NCBI GenBank assembly: GCA_002159075.1
Contig: LZRT01000094.1
Span: forward strand, 124,001-188,000
From: Bacillus thermozeamaize
GTDB lineage: Bacteria > Bacillota > Bacilli > ZCTH02-B2
Length of the DNA: 64,000 nt
Direction: 5' to 3'
The notes under the pieces were generated by a model. It was not told the DNA's origin. It ran no database searches and saw nothing but the letters and a program-made list of their open reading frames with translations. Positions within the stretch are counted from its first letter, which is position 1, and the number at the start of each line of letters is the position of its first letter. A program made the translations under genes and the position numbers. Below, piece after piece: positions 45,527-54,385 of the stretch.

Positions 45527-46078
45527 TCATCCGTGTATCTCATCATCATCAACCTCATCATGTTTCTCATCCTCATGTTCGTCATGATGTTCGTCATGCT
45601 CTTCGGCCGGCCACCCGTCCCAGCCGCGGCCTTTCCAATCATGACCTTTCCCGTGATGATTGTCCCGGTCATGGTCATCCCGGTCACCTTGTTCGCTCAT
45701 GTCGTTCCCACTCTCTGCTCTTCCGGGAACCGCAAAAGATGCGTGGGTTCGCGCTTGCGGATCTGTTACCAAGGAGGCTGCCCGATCCTGGGGCAGCACA
45801 AATAGGAATGGCTGGCTTGTGTCTGTTTCAGGATGCATGCCCGATTGAGAATGATCATCGTTTAAACGGTACGGATTCAGTGAATCGCTGTCGGTGATTT
45901 GCGCTGTCCGCTTTTCTTGCGAATCCTGATTGGCTGCAACCGCTTCGAGGAAGGCGTCATTTTGCCTGATTCCTTGAAATAGAAGGGCAATGACCAGTGT
46001 TCCGCCGGCGCCGATGCCCCATTTGATCCATTTGTTTGGTTTGGACATGATCATCACCTGATTCTTGTTTTCCTTCAT
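45527..46078 (-). CDS. Membrane-anchored protein with His/Asp-rich C-terminus
   Basis: A 183-residue protein. One hydrophobic segment (about 18-37) is followed by a soluble region and a striking tail (about 130-183) dense in His, Asp and Glu (DDHDRDNHHGKGHDW, EEHDEHHDEHEDEKHDE). Such tails bind Zn, Ni, Cu or similar ions. Two starts are possible: ATG 46078 (AAGGTGA) and ATG 46048 (AGGTGATGATC). It leads the six-gene operon with apbE, a heme membrane protein and a kinase that also carries His clusters. No family name is known to me. Confidence 0.75.
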   Translation of the reverse strand: MKENKNQVMIMSKPNKWIKWGIGAGGTLVIALLFQGIRQNDAFLEAVAANQDSQEKRTAQITDSDSLNPYRLNDDHSQSGMHPETDTSQPFLFVLPQDRAASLVTDPQARTHASFAVPGRAESGNDMSEQGDRDDHDRDNHHGKGHDWKGRGWDGWPAEEHDEHHDEHEDEKHDEVDDDEIHG

Positions 46079-46120
46079 TTTTCACCTTTTACTTTATGGG
46101 TTGATTCTGAAAAGAACATG

Positions 46121-46145
46121 AAAAGGCACGGGAGAAATCCGTGCC
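46121..46145 (-). terminator. Terminator of the metal ATPase gene
   Basis: On the minus strand GGCACGG-ATTTCTC-CCGTGCC is followed by TTTT. Confidence 0.8.
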
Positions 46146-46187
46146 TTGTCATGTGTGCAGTTTGCGATTGTGCCGGCGGCAGGGGTG

Positions 46188-48308
46188 TCACATTTCCCTG
46201 GTGCGGAAGAGACGCATCCCGTTGAGCGTGACCAGGATCGTGGCTCCCATGTCGGCAAGGATGGCAAGCCACAGGGTCAGCCACCCCGGGAAGACGAGAA
46301 GCACGGCCAACAGCTTTGTCCCCAGAGAGAATGCGATGTTTTGCCGGATGACGCGAACGGCTCGCTGTCCAAGGTGAATGGCGAAGGGAAGTTTCAGCAA
46401 GTCGTCTCCCATCAGGACGACGTCGGCGGTTTCCAACGCGGTATCGGTGCCGGCGCCGCCCATCGCTATGCCGACGGAGGCGGCGGCCAGGGCGGGGGCG
46501 TCGTTGATTCCGTCGCCCACCATGGCTGCGGTGCCGTATTGCCGAAGGAGAAGCCGGACTTGCTGCAATTTTTCTTCCGGCAGAAGTTCCGCTTCATAAT
46601 CATCGACACCCACCTGTTGGGCAATGGCTGCCGCCGTGCTCCGGTTATCGCCGGTGAGCATCCGGGTTTTGATGCCGTACCGTCTTAACCGGAGGATGGC
46701 GTCAACACTTTGCGGGCGTACCGGATCGGACACGGCCACAAGCCCCAGGATCTCTTCCTCTGTGCCGAGAAGCATCACGGTTTTTCCCTGCTTTTGCAAG
46801 GCGCCGATCCGTGCCATCAGCGGATCGGTGTTCAGGCCCTTTTCCTCGGCCCAGCTTGGTTTGCCGATCCAGTAACGGATGCCGTCGATTTCACCTTCAG
46901 CTCCCTTTCCGGGCACCGCGTAAAACGACCGCGCCGGCGCATAGGGGATTTCCCTTTCGTCAGCACGCTGGATGATCGCCCGGGCCAAAGGGTGTTCCGA
47001 CCTGGCTTCAAGGCCGGCGGCCAGGCGCAACAGCTCCTCTTCCGTCTGTTCGCTTGCGGGCAGAAGATCGGTCACTTCCGGTTTTCCCATGGTGAGGGTT
47101 CCCGTCTTGTCAAAAGCGATGGCCCTGAGCCGACCGATCTCTTCCAAGTAGATGCCGCCTTTCACCAGCACGCCGTTCCGGGCTGCTGCGCCAATCGCCG
47201 AGACAATGGCCACCGGTGTTGAAATCACCAGTGCGCAGGGGCAGGCGACGACCAGCAGGGCCAGGGCTTCATACACCCAGTGATTCCAGTTTCCGCCAAG
47301 CAGGAGGGGCGGGATGAGGGCAACTCCTGCGGCCATCAGGATGATCAGCGGCGTGTACACTTTGGCAAAGCGGTCGACAAAGGCCTGGGATGGCGCCCGT
47401 TCCCCTTGCGCTTTCTCCACCAATTGGATGATGCGTGCCAGCGTCGTATCTTCCGCCCGTTTGGTGGCCCGCATGCGGAAAGCTCCCTGTTGGTTCAGCG
47501 TGCCTGCGTAGACCGGATCGCCGGGCTCTTTTTCGACCGGCATGGACTCGCCGGTAATGGGAGCTTCGTTGACGGAAGTGGCTCCCTCCAGGATGATGCC
47601 GTCGAGGGAGATCTTTTCGCCCGGTTTTACAACCAGAATATCGCCAGCGTTGACCTCTTCGACGGGGATGCGCACTTCCTGCCCGTTGCGGAGCACCGTG
47701 GCCTCTCTTGGGGCCAGCTCCATCAGCGAGCGGATCGACTGACGGGCTTTTTCCATGGAATAGGATTCCAGCATCTCACTGACGGCGAAGAGGAAGGCGA
47801 CCACGGCCGCCTCATTCCATTCGCCGATGATGAGGGCGCCCGTGATAGCGATGGTCATCAGCACATTCATGTCAAAGTTGAGACGCAGCAGATTCCGGAG
47901 TCCTTTTTGTGCCACGGGATAACCGCCGATAAGGATGGATGAGAGCAGGAAGATCTTTTGCAATGATTCATATGTGCCCAAAGAAAGTCCCAGGAGCAAT
48001 GTGGCCAGTGACAGCCCGGTACGCAGCAGTTTCCCGTTTGCTTGCAAGAAGGACTGGCGGACAGTCGCTTCTGCCGTCTTTACCGGAAGAATGGTGACAT
48101 CTTCAATTTTCCGAATCTCTTTTTGCAGACGCTGGTCGGAAATATCCCCCTCAATGCTCAGTTTGGCCGCAACAAAATTCAGTTCCACTTCTCTTACTCC
48201 GGGCACCGCCCGAAGGTGCCGCTCCAACTTGGCGGCACAGTCGGCTCAGGTAAGCCCTTTGAGGTGATATTGCCGAAGACGGCTTTTTGTTTGGATATCG
48301 GTTGCCAA
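46188..48308 (-). CDS. Cd/Zn/Pb-type P1B ATPase with in-frame TGA in the metal-binding CxxC
   Basis: A heavy-metal efflux ATPase of the CadA/ZntA group. The CPC metal-path motif is at about codons 356-358, and the phosphorylated Asp is in DKTGTLT at codon 400. TTG 48308 follows AAAGGGGGG and opens a normal N-terminal HMA domain (QYHLKGLT). At 48248-48246 the codon is TGA, exactly where family members have the first Cys of GxTCxxC; ADCAAKLE follows in frame. It may be a nonsense mutation, a read error, or selenocysteine in a UxxC motif. A 7-bp stem (48216-48238) starts seven bases after TGA. Without read-through, translation could restart at TTG 48227 and give a 679-residue protein lacking this site. 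Confidence 0.85.
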
Positions 48309-48363
48309 GGATATCCCCCCTTTCCGTCCAGAGGGCTCGTCTTGCGCATTCATTTATATTATT

Positions 48364-48416
48364 ATATGAGCATGTGTTCATATTTGATTTTATGCCAAAA
48401 CATGCGTTTTTGTCAA
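48364..48416 (-). promoter_or_regulatory. Metal ATPase promoter with SmtB/CzrA-type operator
   Basis: Minus-strand TTGACA (48416-48411), 18 bp, TAAAAT (48392-48387). ATATGAGCATGTGTTCATAT at 48364-48383 is a 10+10 imperfect palindrome (8 of 10 arm positions match) typical of ArsR/SmtB-family metal sensors. No arsR-type gene adjoins. Confidence 0.75.
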
Positions 48417-48561
48417 AAGGTTATTTCTGATGTTTGTTTGTAATTTATTGCTGCGGTGGTTTGGCTGATTGCTTGAACGTACTTCTTTGACATTTGAATA
48501 TAGTTATTCTTGACTATTCACAAATAAATATCATAGTATGGAAAGCGGGGTCGGCATAAGG

Positions 48562-49110
48562 ATGCAGCTTGTGGAAAGAGAACTGCTGATTCTCGGATTG
48601 TTAAAGGCGCAAGACCAGCACGGTTACAAGATCAATGAATTTATCGAGAAAAACCTGGGTCGAGTGACCAACATGAAAAAGGCTACAGCTTACGCCATCT
48701 TAAAGCGCTTGGAAAAAGAAGGTTATGTGGAATCAACTCTTGGAAAGGAGGGGAATCGTCCGGTAAAAATCGTCTACTCTATCACAATGAAAGGAGAGAA
48801 GCGGTTCGAGGAACTGCTTCGCGAGTTACTAGCCTCAACCGACGAAACAACTCATGCCGAAGAGATCAGCATTATGTTTCTCGATCATCTTTCGGTTCAG
48901 GATGCCCTGGCATGTTTGACAGTCCGGCTGAAGAAAATCGAACGTATGATCGATACATACCGGAACCTGCCGAAGCACCATAACGGCCTGGGGGTTAATC
49001 TGGCCATCAGCCGTCGCATCAGATTGTGCGAGGCAAACAGGGACTGGTTGAAAGAGACGATCGAATGGTTGAAGAAACAAACTGAAACGGATGAGAGCCT
49101 GAATCCGTGA
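48562..49110 (+). CDS. PadR-family transcriptional regulator
   Basis: A regulator of about 182 residues. An N-terminal winged helix (ERELLILGLLKAQDQHGYKI near 5-24, AYAILKRLEKEGYVES near 45-60) precedes a helical C-terminal domain (Vir_C/PadR type) with HLSVQDALACLTVRLKKIE. It probably represses the MMPL transporter gene downstream. ATG 48562 is chosen because a candidate promoter (TTGACT 48510, CATAGT 48532) reaches to about 48540. ATG 48538 would start on the promoter. Confidence 0.8.
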   Translation: MQLVERELLILGLLKAQDQHGYKINEFIEKNLGRVTNMKKATAYAILKRLEKEGYVESTLGKEGNRPVKIVYSITMKGEKRFEELLRELLASTDETTHAEEISIMFLDHLSVQDALACLTVRLKKIERMIDTYRNLPKHHNGLGVNLAISRRIRLCEANRDWLKETIEWLKKQTETDESLNP

Positions 49111-49272
49111 ATGGCTACCAAACGTTTGTCGGGAGCGGACTGAATTTTTTTGAAAAGATCTATTTTTTGCTGGGTGCCTGTGGCGCGGGTTCGGCTGCGA
49201 GTTCCAATTGAAAAAATTGAAAGTTGTTAAATTTAGAGGATGCTAAACAGATGTTGCGGGGAGGAAAACGTG

Positions 49273-51399
49273 ATGAGTTCCATCATACGCCAACTGACGG
49301 ACAGGGTGACAACTCCAAAAGGAGTGCGCATCACGCTCATTGTGTGGATTGTCGCCATGCTTTTGTTGAGTATGGGACCGCGCCCGGCCGATTATAAATC
49401 ACCTAGTTTTCAATCCCTTCCTTCTGATGTACCATCCAAGATCGCTGCGGAGAAGCTAAAACAGTATTTTCCTGACGATCAGGGAACGCCTGCCATTCTT
49501 GTCTTCCATCGCGAGCAGGGAGATGTGGACGTTCAAGCGGTGGTGAATACGGTACAGGCTATCGCGGATGCGAACATCGAACATGTAAAAGTGCACGATT
49601 TGACGGCTTTGCCTGGTCCTGCTCTCAAGTCCTTCGTTTCGGAGGACGGAACGACCATGATCGTTCCGGCCACCGTGACAGGAGAGTTGGGCGGCAGCCA
49701 GATGGGTGAAGTGGTGGACGCCATTCTGCAGGCGGCGGAACCTGAAAGAGGGGTAAATCAGCTCTATGTGACTGGTCCTGCTGGAATTGCTGGCGACACG
49801 GTGAGACTGTTTGAAAGAGCTGATGTTGTTCTTCTGTTGGCCACTGTCGGCATCATCCTCGTGTTGCTTGTCATCATTTATCGTTCGCCATTGCTTGCCC
49901 TGATCCCGCTGCTGGCAACGGCGATTGTCCACCAGGTAGTGAATCAGTTGGTCGGGCTTCTTGGTGCGGCGGGACTCGAATTCAGTAGCCAAACGATTTC
50001 GATCATGAGCGTTTTGCTGTTTGCTGCGGTCACTGATTATTCCTTGTTTGTTTTCTCTCGTTATCGTGAAGAACTATGCCGGTACGAAGACAAACATGAA
50101 GCGATGAGGGCAGCGATGCGCGCCACCGGAAAACCGGTTCTGATCGCTGGCGGTACGGTGCTGGCGTCAATGCTTGTCCTGTTTTTCGCCGATTTCAGGG
50201 ACTATGCCAATTTTGCTCCTGTTTTTGGTGTCGCCATGGTCATGATCATGCTGGCTTCCGTTACCTTGGTTCCCGCGTTATTTACCGCTTTCGGACGGAA
50301 ATCGTTCTGGCCTCGCATTCCGAATTTTGGTGAGGAGACGGAAGCCAAACACGGCATCTGGGGGTTGATTGCCCGATTTGTGACCACCAGGCCCGTCACT
50401 ACGGGCATTACCGTGCTCGTCGTTTTGGTTGTGACGGCGCTAAACGTGTGGAACTTGAAATTCGAATACGACATGGTGAAATCGTTTCCGCCCGACATGC
50501 CATCCCGCATCGGCTACGAAATTGTGGAGGCCCGCTATGACAAAGGAGAACTGGCGCCCACAACGATTCTGGTGGTAGACGAAAAAGGAATGTCACAGGA
50601 GCAGATCAATACATTGGCAGATCAATTGAAGGCGCAGCCGAACGTTGCCTCCGTCCGGGTTAACCGTGTCAATGATGAACACACCGCAGCAGAATTGTCA
50701 TTGTCCTTCGATATCAGCCCATATTCCCCAGAGGCGGTCGAGCGCTTGTCAACGATGCGTGAGGAAGCGGATCGATACATCCGTGACGCCGGGTTGTCGG
50801 GAGAAATGTATTTTTCCGGCACGACGGCCGGGTTACTGGATGAACGCAACGTGAACCGAACGGACATCACGAAAATCGTCGTTTTGGAAACGGTGCTCAT
50901 CCTTTTGCTGCTCTATGTGTTGACGCGTTCTTTGAAAATGTCGCTGTATATGATGGCCACCATTTTGTTGTCTTATGTTTCTGCGCTCGGACTGGGGCTA
51001 TTTTTGGTGGATGTGATGTTCGGGTTCGATGCAGTCAGTACTCGGGTACCGATGTACGCTTTTATCTTTCTCGTTGCTTTGGGTATCGATTATAACATCA
51101 TCATGGTTTCTCGTTTTTTAGAGGAACGTCAAAGATGCGGATTGCGTGAGGCGCTGGAAAGGGCCGTCCGCAACACCGGCGGCGTGATCTCCTCGGCCGG
51201 TGTGATTCTCGCGGCCACTTTCGCGGCCCTGACAACGATGCCGATCGCTGATCTGTTTGTGTTCGGTTTTATTGTCGCACTGGGGATTTTGATGGATACG
51301 TTCCTGGTCCGCGGCATGTTGTTGCCCTCGCTTATTCTCTTATTTGAGAAGGAAAGGCCCAGGTCTGTTTCCGATCTTGAACCGTCAGTGAACGAATGA
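49273..51399 (+). CDS. MMPL-family RND transporter (YdfJ-like)
   Basis: A 708-residue membrane exporter with two RND-like halves. Each half has a helix, a large external loop, and a bundle of five helices (about 180-340 and 535-690). The family aspartates are in the central helices (VTDYSLFVFSRYREEL and GIDYNIIMVSRFLEER), the likely proton relay sites. GGGGAGG precedes ATG 49273. Members export lipids, drugs or surfactant-like compounds; B. subtilis YdfJ is the nearest comparison. The PadR gene 163 bp upstream is the likely regulator. Confidence 0.88.
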   Translation: MSSIIRQLTDRVTTPKGVRITLIVWIVAMLLLSMGPRPADYKSPSFQSLPSDVPSKIAAEKLKQYFPDDQGTPAILVFHREQGDVDVQAVVNTVQAIADANIEHVKVHDLTALPGPALKSFVSEDGTTMIVPATVTGELGGSQMGEVVDAILQAAEPERGVNQLYVTGPAGIAGDTVRLFERADVVLLLATVGIILVLLVIIYRSPLLALIPLLATAIVHQVVNQLVGLLGAAGLEFSSQTISIMSVLLFAAVTDYSLFVFSRYREELCRYEDKHEAMRAAMRATGKPVLIAGGTVLASMLVLFFADFRDYANFAPVFGVAMVMIMLASVTLVPALFTAFGRKSFWPRIPNFGEETEAKHGIWGLIARFVTTRPVTTGITVLVVLVVTALNVWNLKFEYDMVKSFPPDMPSRIGYEIVEARYDKGELAPTTILVVDEKGMSQEQINTLADQLKAQPNVASVRVNRVNDEHTAAELSLSFDISPYSPEAVERLSTMREEADRYIRDAGLSGEMYFSGTTAGLLDERNVNRTDITKIVVLETVLILLLLYVLTRSLKMSLYMMATILLSYVSALGLGLFLVDVMFGFDAVSTRVPMYAFIFLVALGIDYNIIMVSRFLEERQRCGLREALERAVRNTGGVISSAGVILAATFAALTTMPIADLFVFGFIVALGILMDTFLVRGMLLPSLILLFEKERPRSVSDLEPSVNE

Positions 51400-51443
51400 A
51401 TGGTGAAAGAGGTTGAACACAACATGAAATATCGACGTATCGA

Positions 51444-51479
51444 GCCACCTGCCTTCCGTAGCCAGGTGGCCAATTTTTT
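51444..51479 (+). terminator. Terminator after the MMPL gene
   Basis: GCCACCTG pairs with CAGGTGGC, followed by CAATTTTTT. Confidence 0.75.
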
Positions 51480-51577
51480 CAGATTCATGGCAAATGATGT
51501 GATCCAGGCACCATTTGGCGATAATCAAAGAAAACCAATCCGAGAAGCCAAACCTTGAGCACGAATCATGAAATATC

Positions 51578-51605
51578 TTGACGACTGATGACAAGATTTG
51601 ATAAT
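51578..51605 (+). promoter_or_regulatory. Promoter of the second tRNA-Leu
   Basis: TTGACG (51578-51583), 16 bp, GATAAT (51600-51605). Confidence 0.65.
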
Positions 51606-51651
51606 ATTATGTCTGTCACAGGGCTTGTCCCGGGGAAAGCTGATTTGTCAT

Positions 51652-51738
<87 letters not shown>

Positions 51739-51833
51739 TGACTCCCTCCCATCCCAACGTCAGTATTTGTCCTTTGGCACCGTTTGGGATCAGGGAGACA
51801 TCACTGTCATACATACGTTTTCTCTTTGTTTTT

Positions 51834-51876
51834 AACGCGGTTTCTCATTGTCTATTCAATGAGGAGTCGCGTTTTT
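51834..51876 (+). terminator. Terminator after tRNA-Leu
   Basis: AACGCG and CTCATTG pair with CAATGAG and CGCGTT, with an internal loop, followed by Ts. Confidence 0.65.
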
Positions 51877-52004
51877 CATTTTGCGCCGCTTGCCGTTGAT
51901 GAGGTTCGTTGTTTGTTTTGACGGGGAAGTGCGGTATAATCAAGATGTTTATTGAAGATTCTTATCTACAGTAAGTTCTCAAGCCATCGTGGAGAGGACC
52001 GTCG

Positions 52005-52586
52005 ATGCAGGAAGGGCGAAGCAAGGAGGAACTATTGCAGTCACTTGCCCGTTATTACCATCAATGCCAGCGGTGTCCGTTGCATCGTGGGCGAACGCAA
52101 GTGGTATTTGGGGTAGGCAATCCCCATTCACCGTTGATGTTTGTCGGGGAGGGACCTGGTGAACAGGAAGACTTGCAGGGCCAGCCGTTTGTCGGGCGTG
52201 CAGGTCAGTTGCTGACCAAGATGCTTGCCGCCATCCATTTGCGGCGGGAGGATGTGTACATCACCAATATTGTGAAATGCCGTCCGCCGGGAAACCGGAC
52301 GCCCACGGATGAGGAGATGGCCGCCTGTATTCCCATCCTCAGGCAACAGTTTGCCATCATTCGTCCCCGCATTCTGGTGACGCTGGGGGCCGCCGCCACA
52401 CGGGCCATCATTGACCCGAAGGCGCGCATCACCCAGATTCGCGGCCAGTGGGTGGAGCGTGGCGGGGTGAAGATGATCGCCACTTATCACCCGGCTTACC
52501 TGTTGCGGAACCCGGCCAAAAAGGTGGAAGCTTGGGAAGACTTGCAGGCGATCCGAGCCGCGTATGATGCGCTGCACCAATCATAA
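52005..52586 (+). CDS. Uracil-DNA glycosylase, family 4 (thermostable type)
   Basis: A 193-residue [4Fe-4S] glycosylase that removes uracil from DNA. Cluster cysteines lie at C21, C24, C92 and C108. Motif GEGPGEQED (near 48-56) binds the uracil pocket and [10 protein letters not shown] (near 160-170) closes it. Family 4 is common in thermophiles and also in mesophilic Bacillales. GGAGAGGACC precedes ATG. Confidence 0.93.
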   Translation: MQEGRSKEELLQSLARYYHQCQRCPLHRGRTQVVFGVGNPHSPLMFVGEGPGEQEDLQGQPFVGRAGQLLTKMLAAIHLRREDVYITNIVKCRPPGNRTPTDEEMAACIPILRQQFAIIRPRILVTLGAAATRAIIDPKARITQIRGQWVERGGVKMIATYHPAYLLRNPAKKVEAWEDLQAIRAAYDALHQS

Positions 52587-52659
52587 TACGGTAGCATGCC
52601 TTGTACAGGTGAATGCTTTATGGGCTTCGGAGTATAAGGTGCCGTTTCAGGCATCAATA

Positions 52660-52694
52660 AACCCCTCTCTGGGCAATGAAGAGAGGGGTTTTTT
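52660..52694 (+). terminator. Terminator after the UDG4 gene
   Basis: AACCCCTCTC pairs with GAGAGGGGTT, followed by TTTT; it lies between convergent genes. Confidence 0.85.
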
Positions 52695-52706
52695 GATCCA
52701 CAGGGC

Positions 52707-54155
52707 TCAGCGGGCCAGCTCGTAGATGGCGTGGGCATAAATGGCCGTCGCCTTCAAGAGATCCTCGACGTGGATGTGTTCGTCCACCTGATGGGCCGTC
52801 TCTTCCCTGCCGGGGAAAAGCGGTCCGAACGCCACGCCTGCCTTCAGCGTGCGGGCGTAGGTGCCGCCGCCGATGGACAGCGGCGTGCTATCCAGGCCCG
52901 TGTGTTCTTCGTAAACGCGCCGCAGCGTTTTGACCAGAAAATGCTCGGTGTCCACATGATGGGGTTCCTTGTTGGTATAGGATGCGATGTGCAAGCCCCA
53001 TTGTGCCGCGGCAGCGCGGAGGTTTTCCAGCATCCTGGCAAACTGGGTGGTCACCGGATAGCGGATGGTCATGCCCAGTCGCCCTTCGGGCGGCTGGCCG
53101 TCCGCATGCCTGTACTGGATCAGCCCCAGGTTGACGGTGAGGGGACCGGTGATTTCATCCGCGAAGGCGATGCCCAGGCTGCTTCCGTGGAAGTCGCCGT
53201 AGAATCCCTTTACCAGCGCTTCGAGGAAAAGGGCGTCTTCTTCTGCAAACGCTTCACGCCTCAGAAAGTGGGCCAGCATCAGGCCGGCATTGATTCCCTT
53301 ATCCGGCTCCATGCCGTGAGCCGCCTTGCCGTAACAAGTCAAGGTCAAGTGGTTCCCTGAACGCGCTGCCGTTCCCTTTCCGAGGTTGATCACGTCGCTT
53401 TCAAACCGCTTCATCAGCCGCTCCAATGCTTCCAAGGGTCCAGATATTTTCGCTGTTGCCTCAGCGGGAACCATGTTCAATCGTTGGCCTGCCTGCAACG
53501 AGACAAGTTTCAATCGTTGGACGGCAGTTTCTCTTTCATGCCGGTGCGAAGCCTCGTCGGTGTCCGGACGATATTGCAAATATAGATCAAGGATCCCTTT
53601 TTCGGCGGAGATCATGGGAAACGTGGCGTCCGGAGCGAAGCCAAAGGTGGGCATCTCCTCTTCCGCAAAATAGCGTTCCATGCAGCGCCAGCCGCTCTCC
53701 TCATCACCTCCGAGGATCAGGCGGACGCGACGGGACAAAGGCAACCCCAGCTCTTTGATGATCTTAAACGCGTACAGGGCCGCAACGGTCGGCCCCTTGT
53801 CATCCAGGGCGCCGCGGGCGTAAAGCTTGCCGTCCCTCAGGGCCGGCTGGAAAGGAGGAGTGGTCCATCCCTCGCCGGGCGGAACGACATCGACGTGGCA
53901 GAGCACCCCGACCAGTTCCTGTCCCTGTCCCATTTCGGCATGGGCGGCATAGCCGTCCAGGTTTCGAATGACAAGCCCCATCTTTTGGCATTCTTCCAGG
54001 ATAAATTGCATCGCTTGCTGAATTGCGGGGCCAAACGGTGCGCCTGGCGCGGCACGTTCCTCATCCTTGACGCTGGGGATGCGCAGGAACCGCATGGCCG
54101 TTTCCAACAGCTCGTCTTTACGTTTTTCCACTTCCCGTTGCCAGTCGATCCTCAC
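52707..54155 (-). CDS. pepV: Dipeptidase PepV (M20 family)
   Basis: A 482-residue M20 metallopeptidase that cleaves dipeptides with broad specificity in the cytoplasm. Zinc-binding and catalytic blocks: LCHVDVVPPGEGW (near 86-98), ARGALDDKG (near 114-122), LGGDEESGW (near 150-158), and a final H near the C-terminus. GTG 54155 follows AGGTGA by eight bases. It is monocistronic. Confidence 0.92.
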   Translation of the reverse strand: MRIDWQREVEKRKDELLETAMRFLRIPSVKDEERAAPGAPFGPAIQQAMQFILEECQKMGLVIRNLDGYAAHAEMGQGQELVGVLCHVDVVPPGEGWTTPPFQPALRDGKLYARGALDDKGPTVAALYAFKIIKELGLPLSRRVRLILGGDEESGWRCMERYFAEEEMPTFGFAPDATFPMISAEKGILDLYLQYRPDTDEASHRHERETAVQRLKLVSLQAGQRLNMVPAEATAKISGPLEALERLMKRFESDVINLGKGTAARSGNHLTLTCYGKAAHGMEPDKGINAGLMLAHFLRREAFAEEDALFLEALVKGFYGDFHGSSLGIAFADEITGPLTVNLGLIQYRHADGQPPEGRLGMTIRYPVTTQFARMLENLRAAAAQWGLHIASYTNKEPHHVDTEHFLVKTLRRVYEEHTGLDSTPLSIGGGTYARTLKAGVAFGPLFPGREETAHQVDEHIHVEDLLKATAIYAHAIYELAR

Positions 54156-54385
54156 GGGCGTTTCACCTCACATCATTGTTCAAACCTCATTATACCAAAT
54201 ACCGAATGGCATCATGATCCATCGCATCATGGAAGTTGGAACGATGTGCAGATGTCCGGTTCTTGCGTTCGGGACTGTTTTATTCGGGACGGTTGATTGG
54301 ATGGCCGATGGCGGAGTGGGATTGAGGGCCGAAACATGGTATACTCGTTGTCAGGTTACGATCGTGAAAGGATGCGACACCGGCG

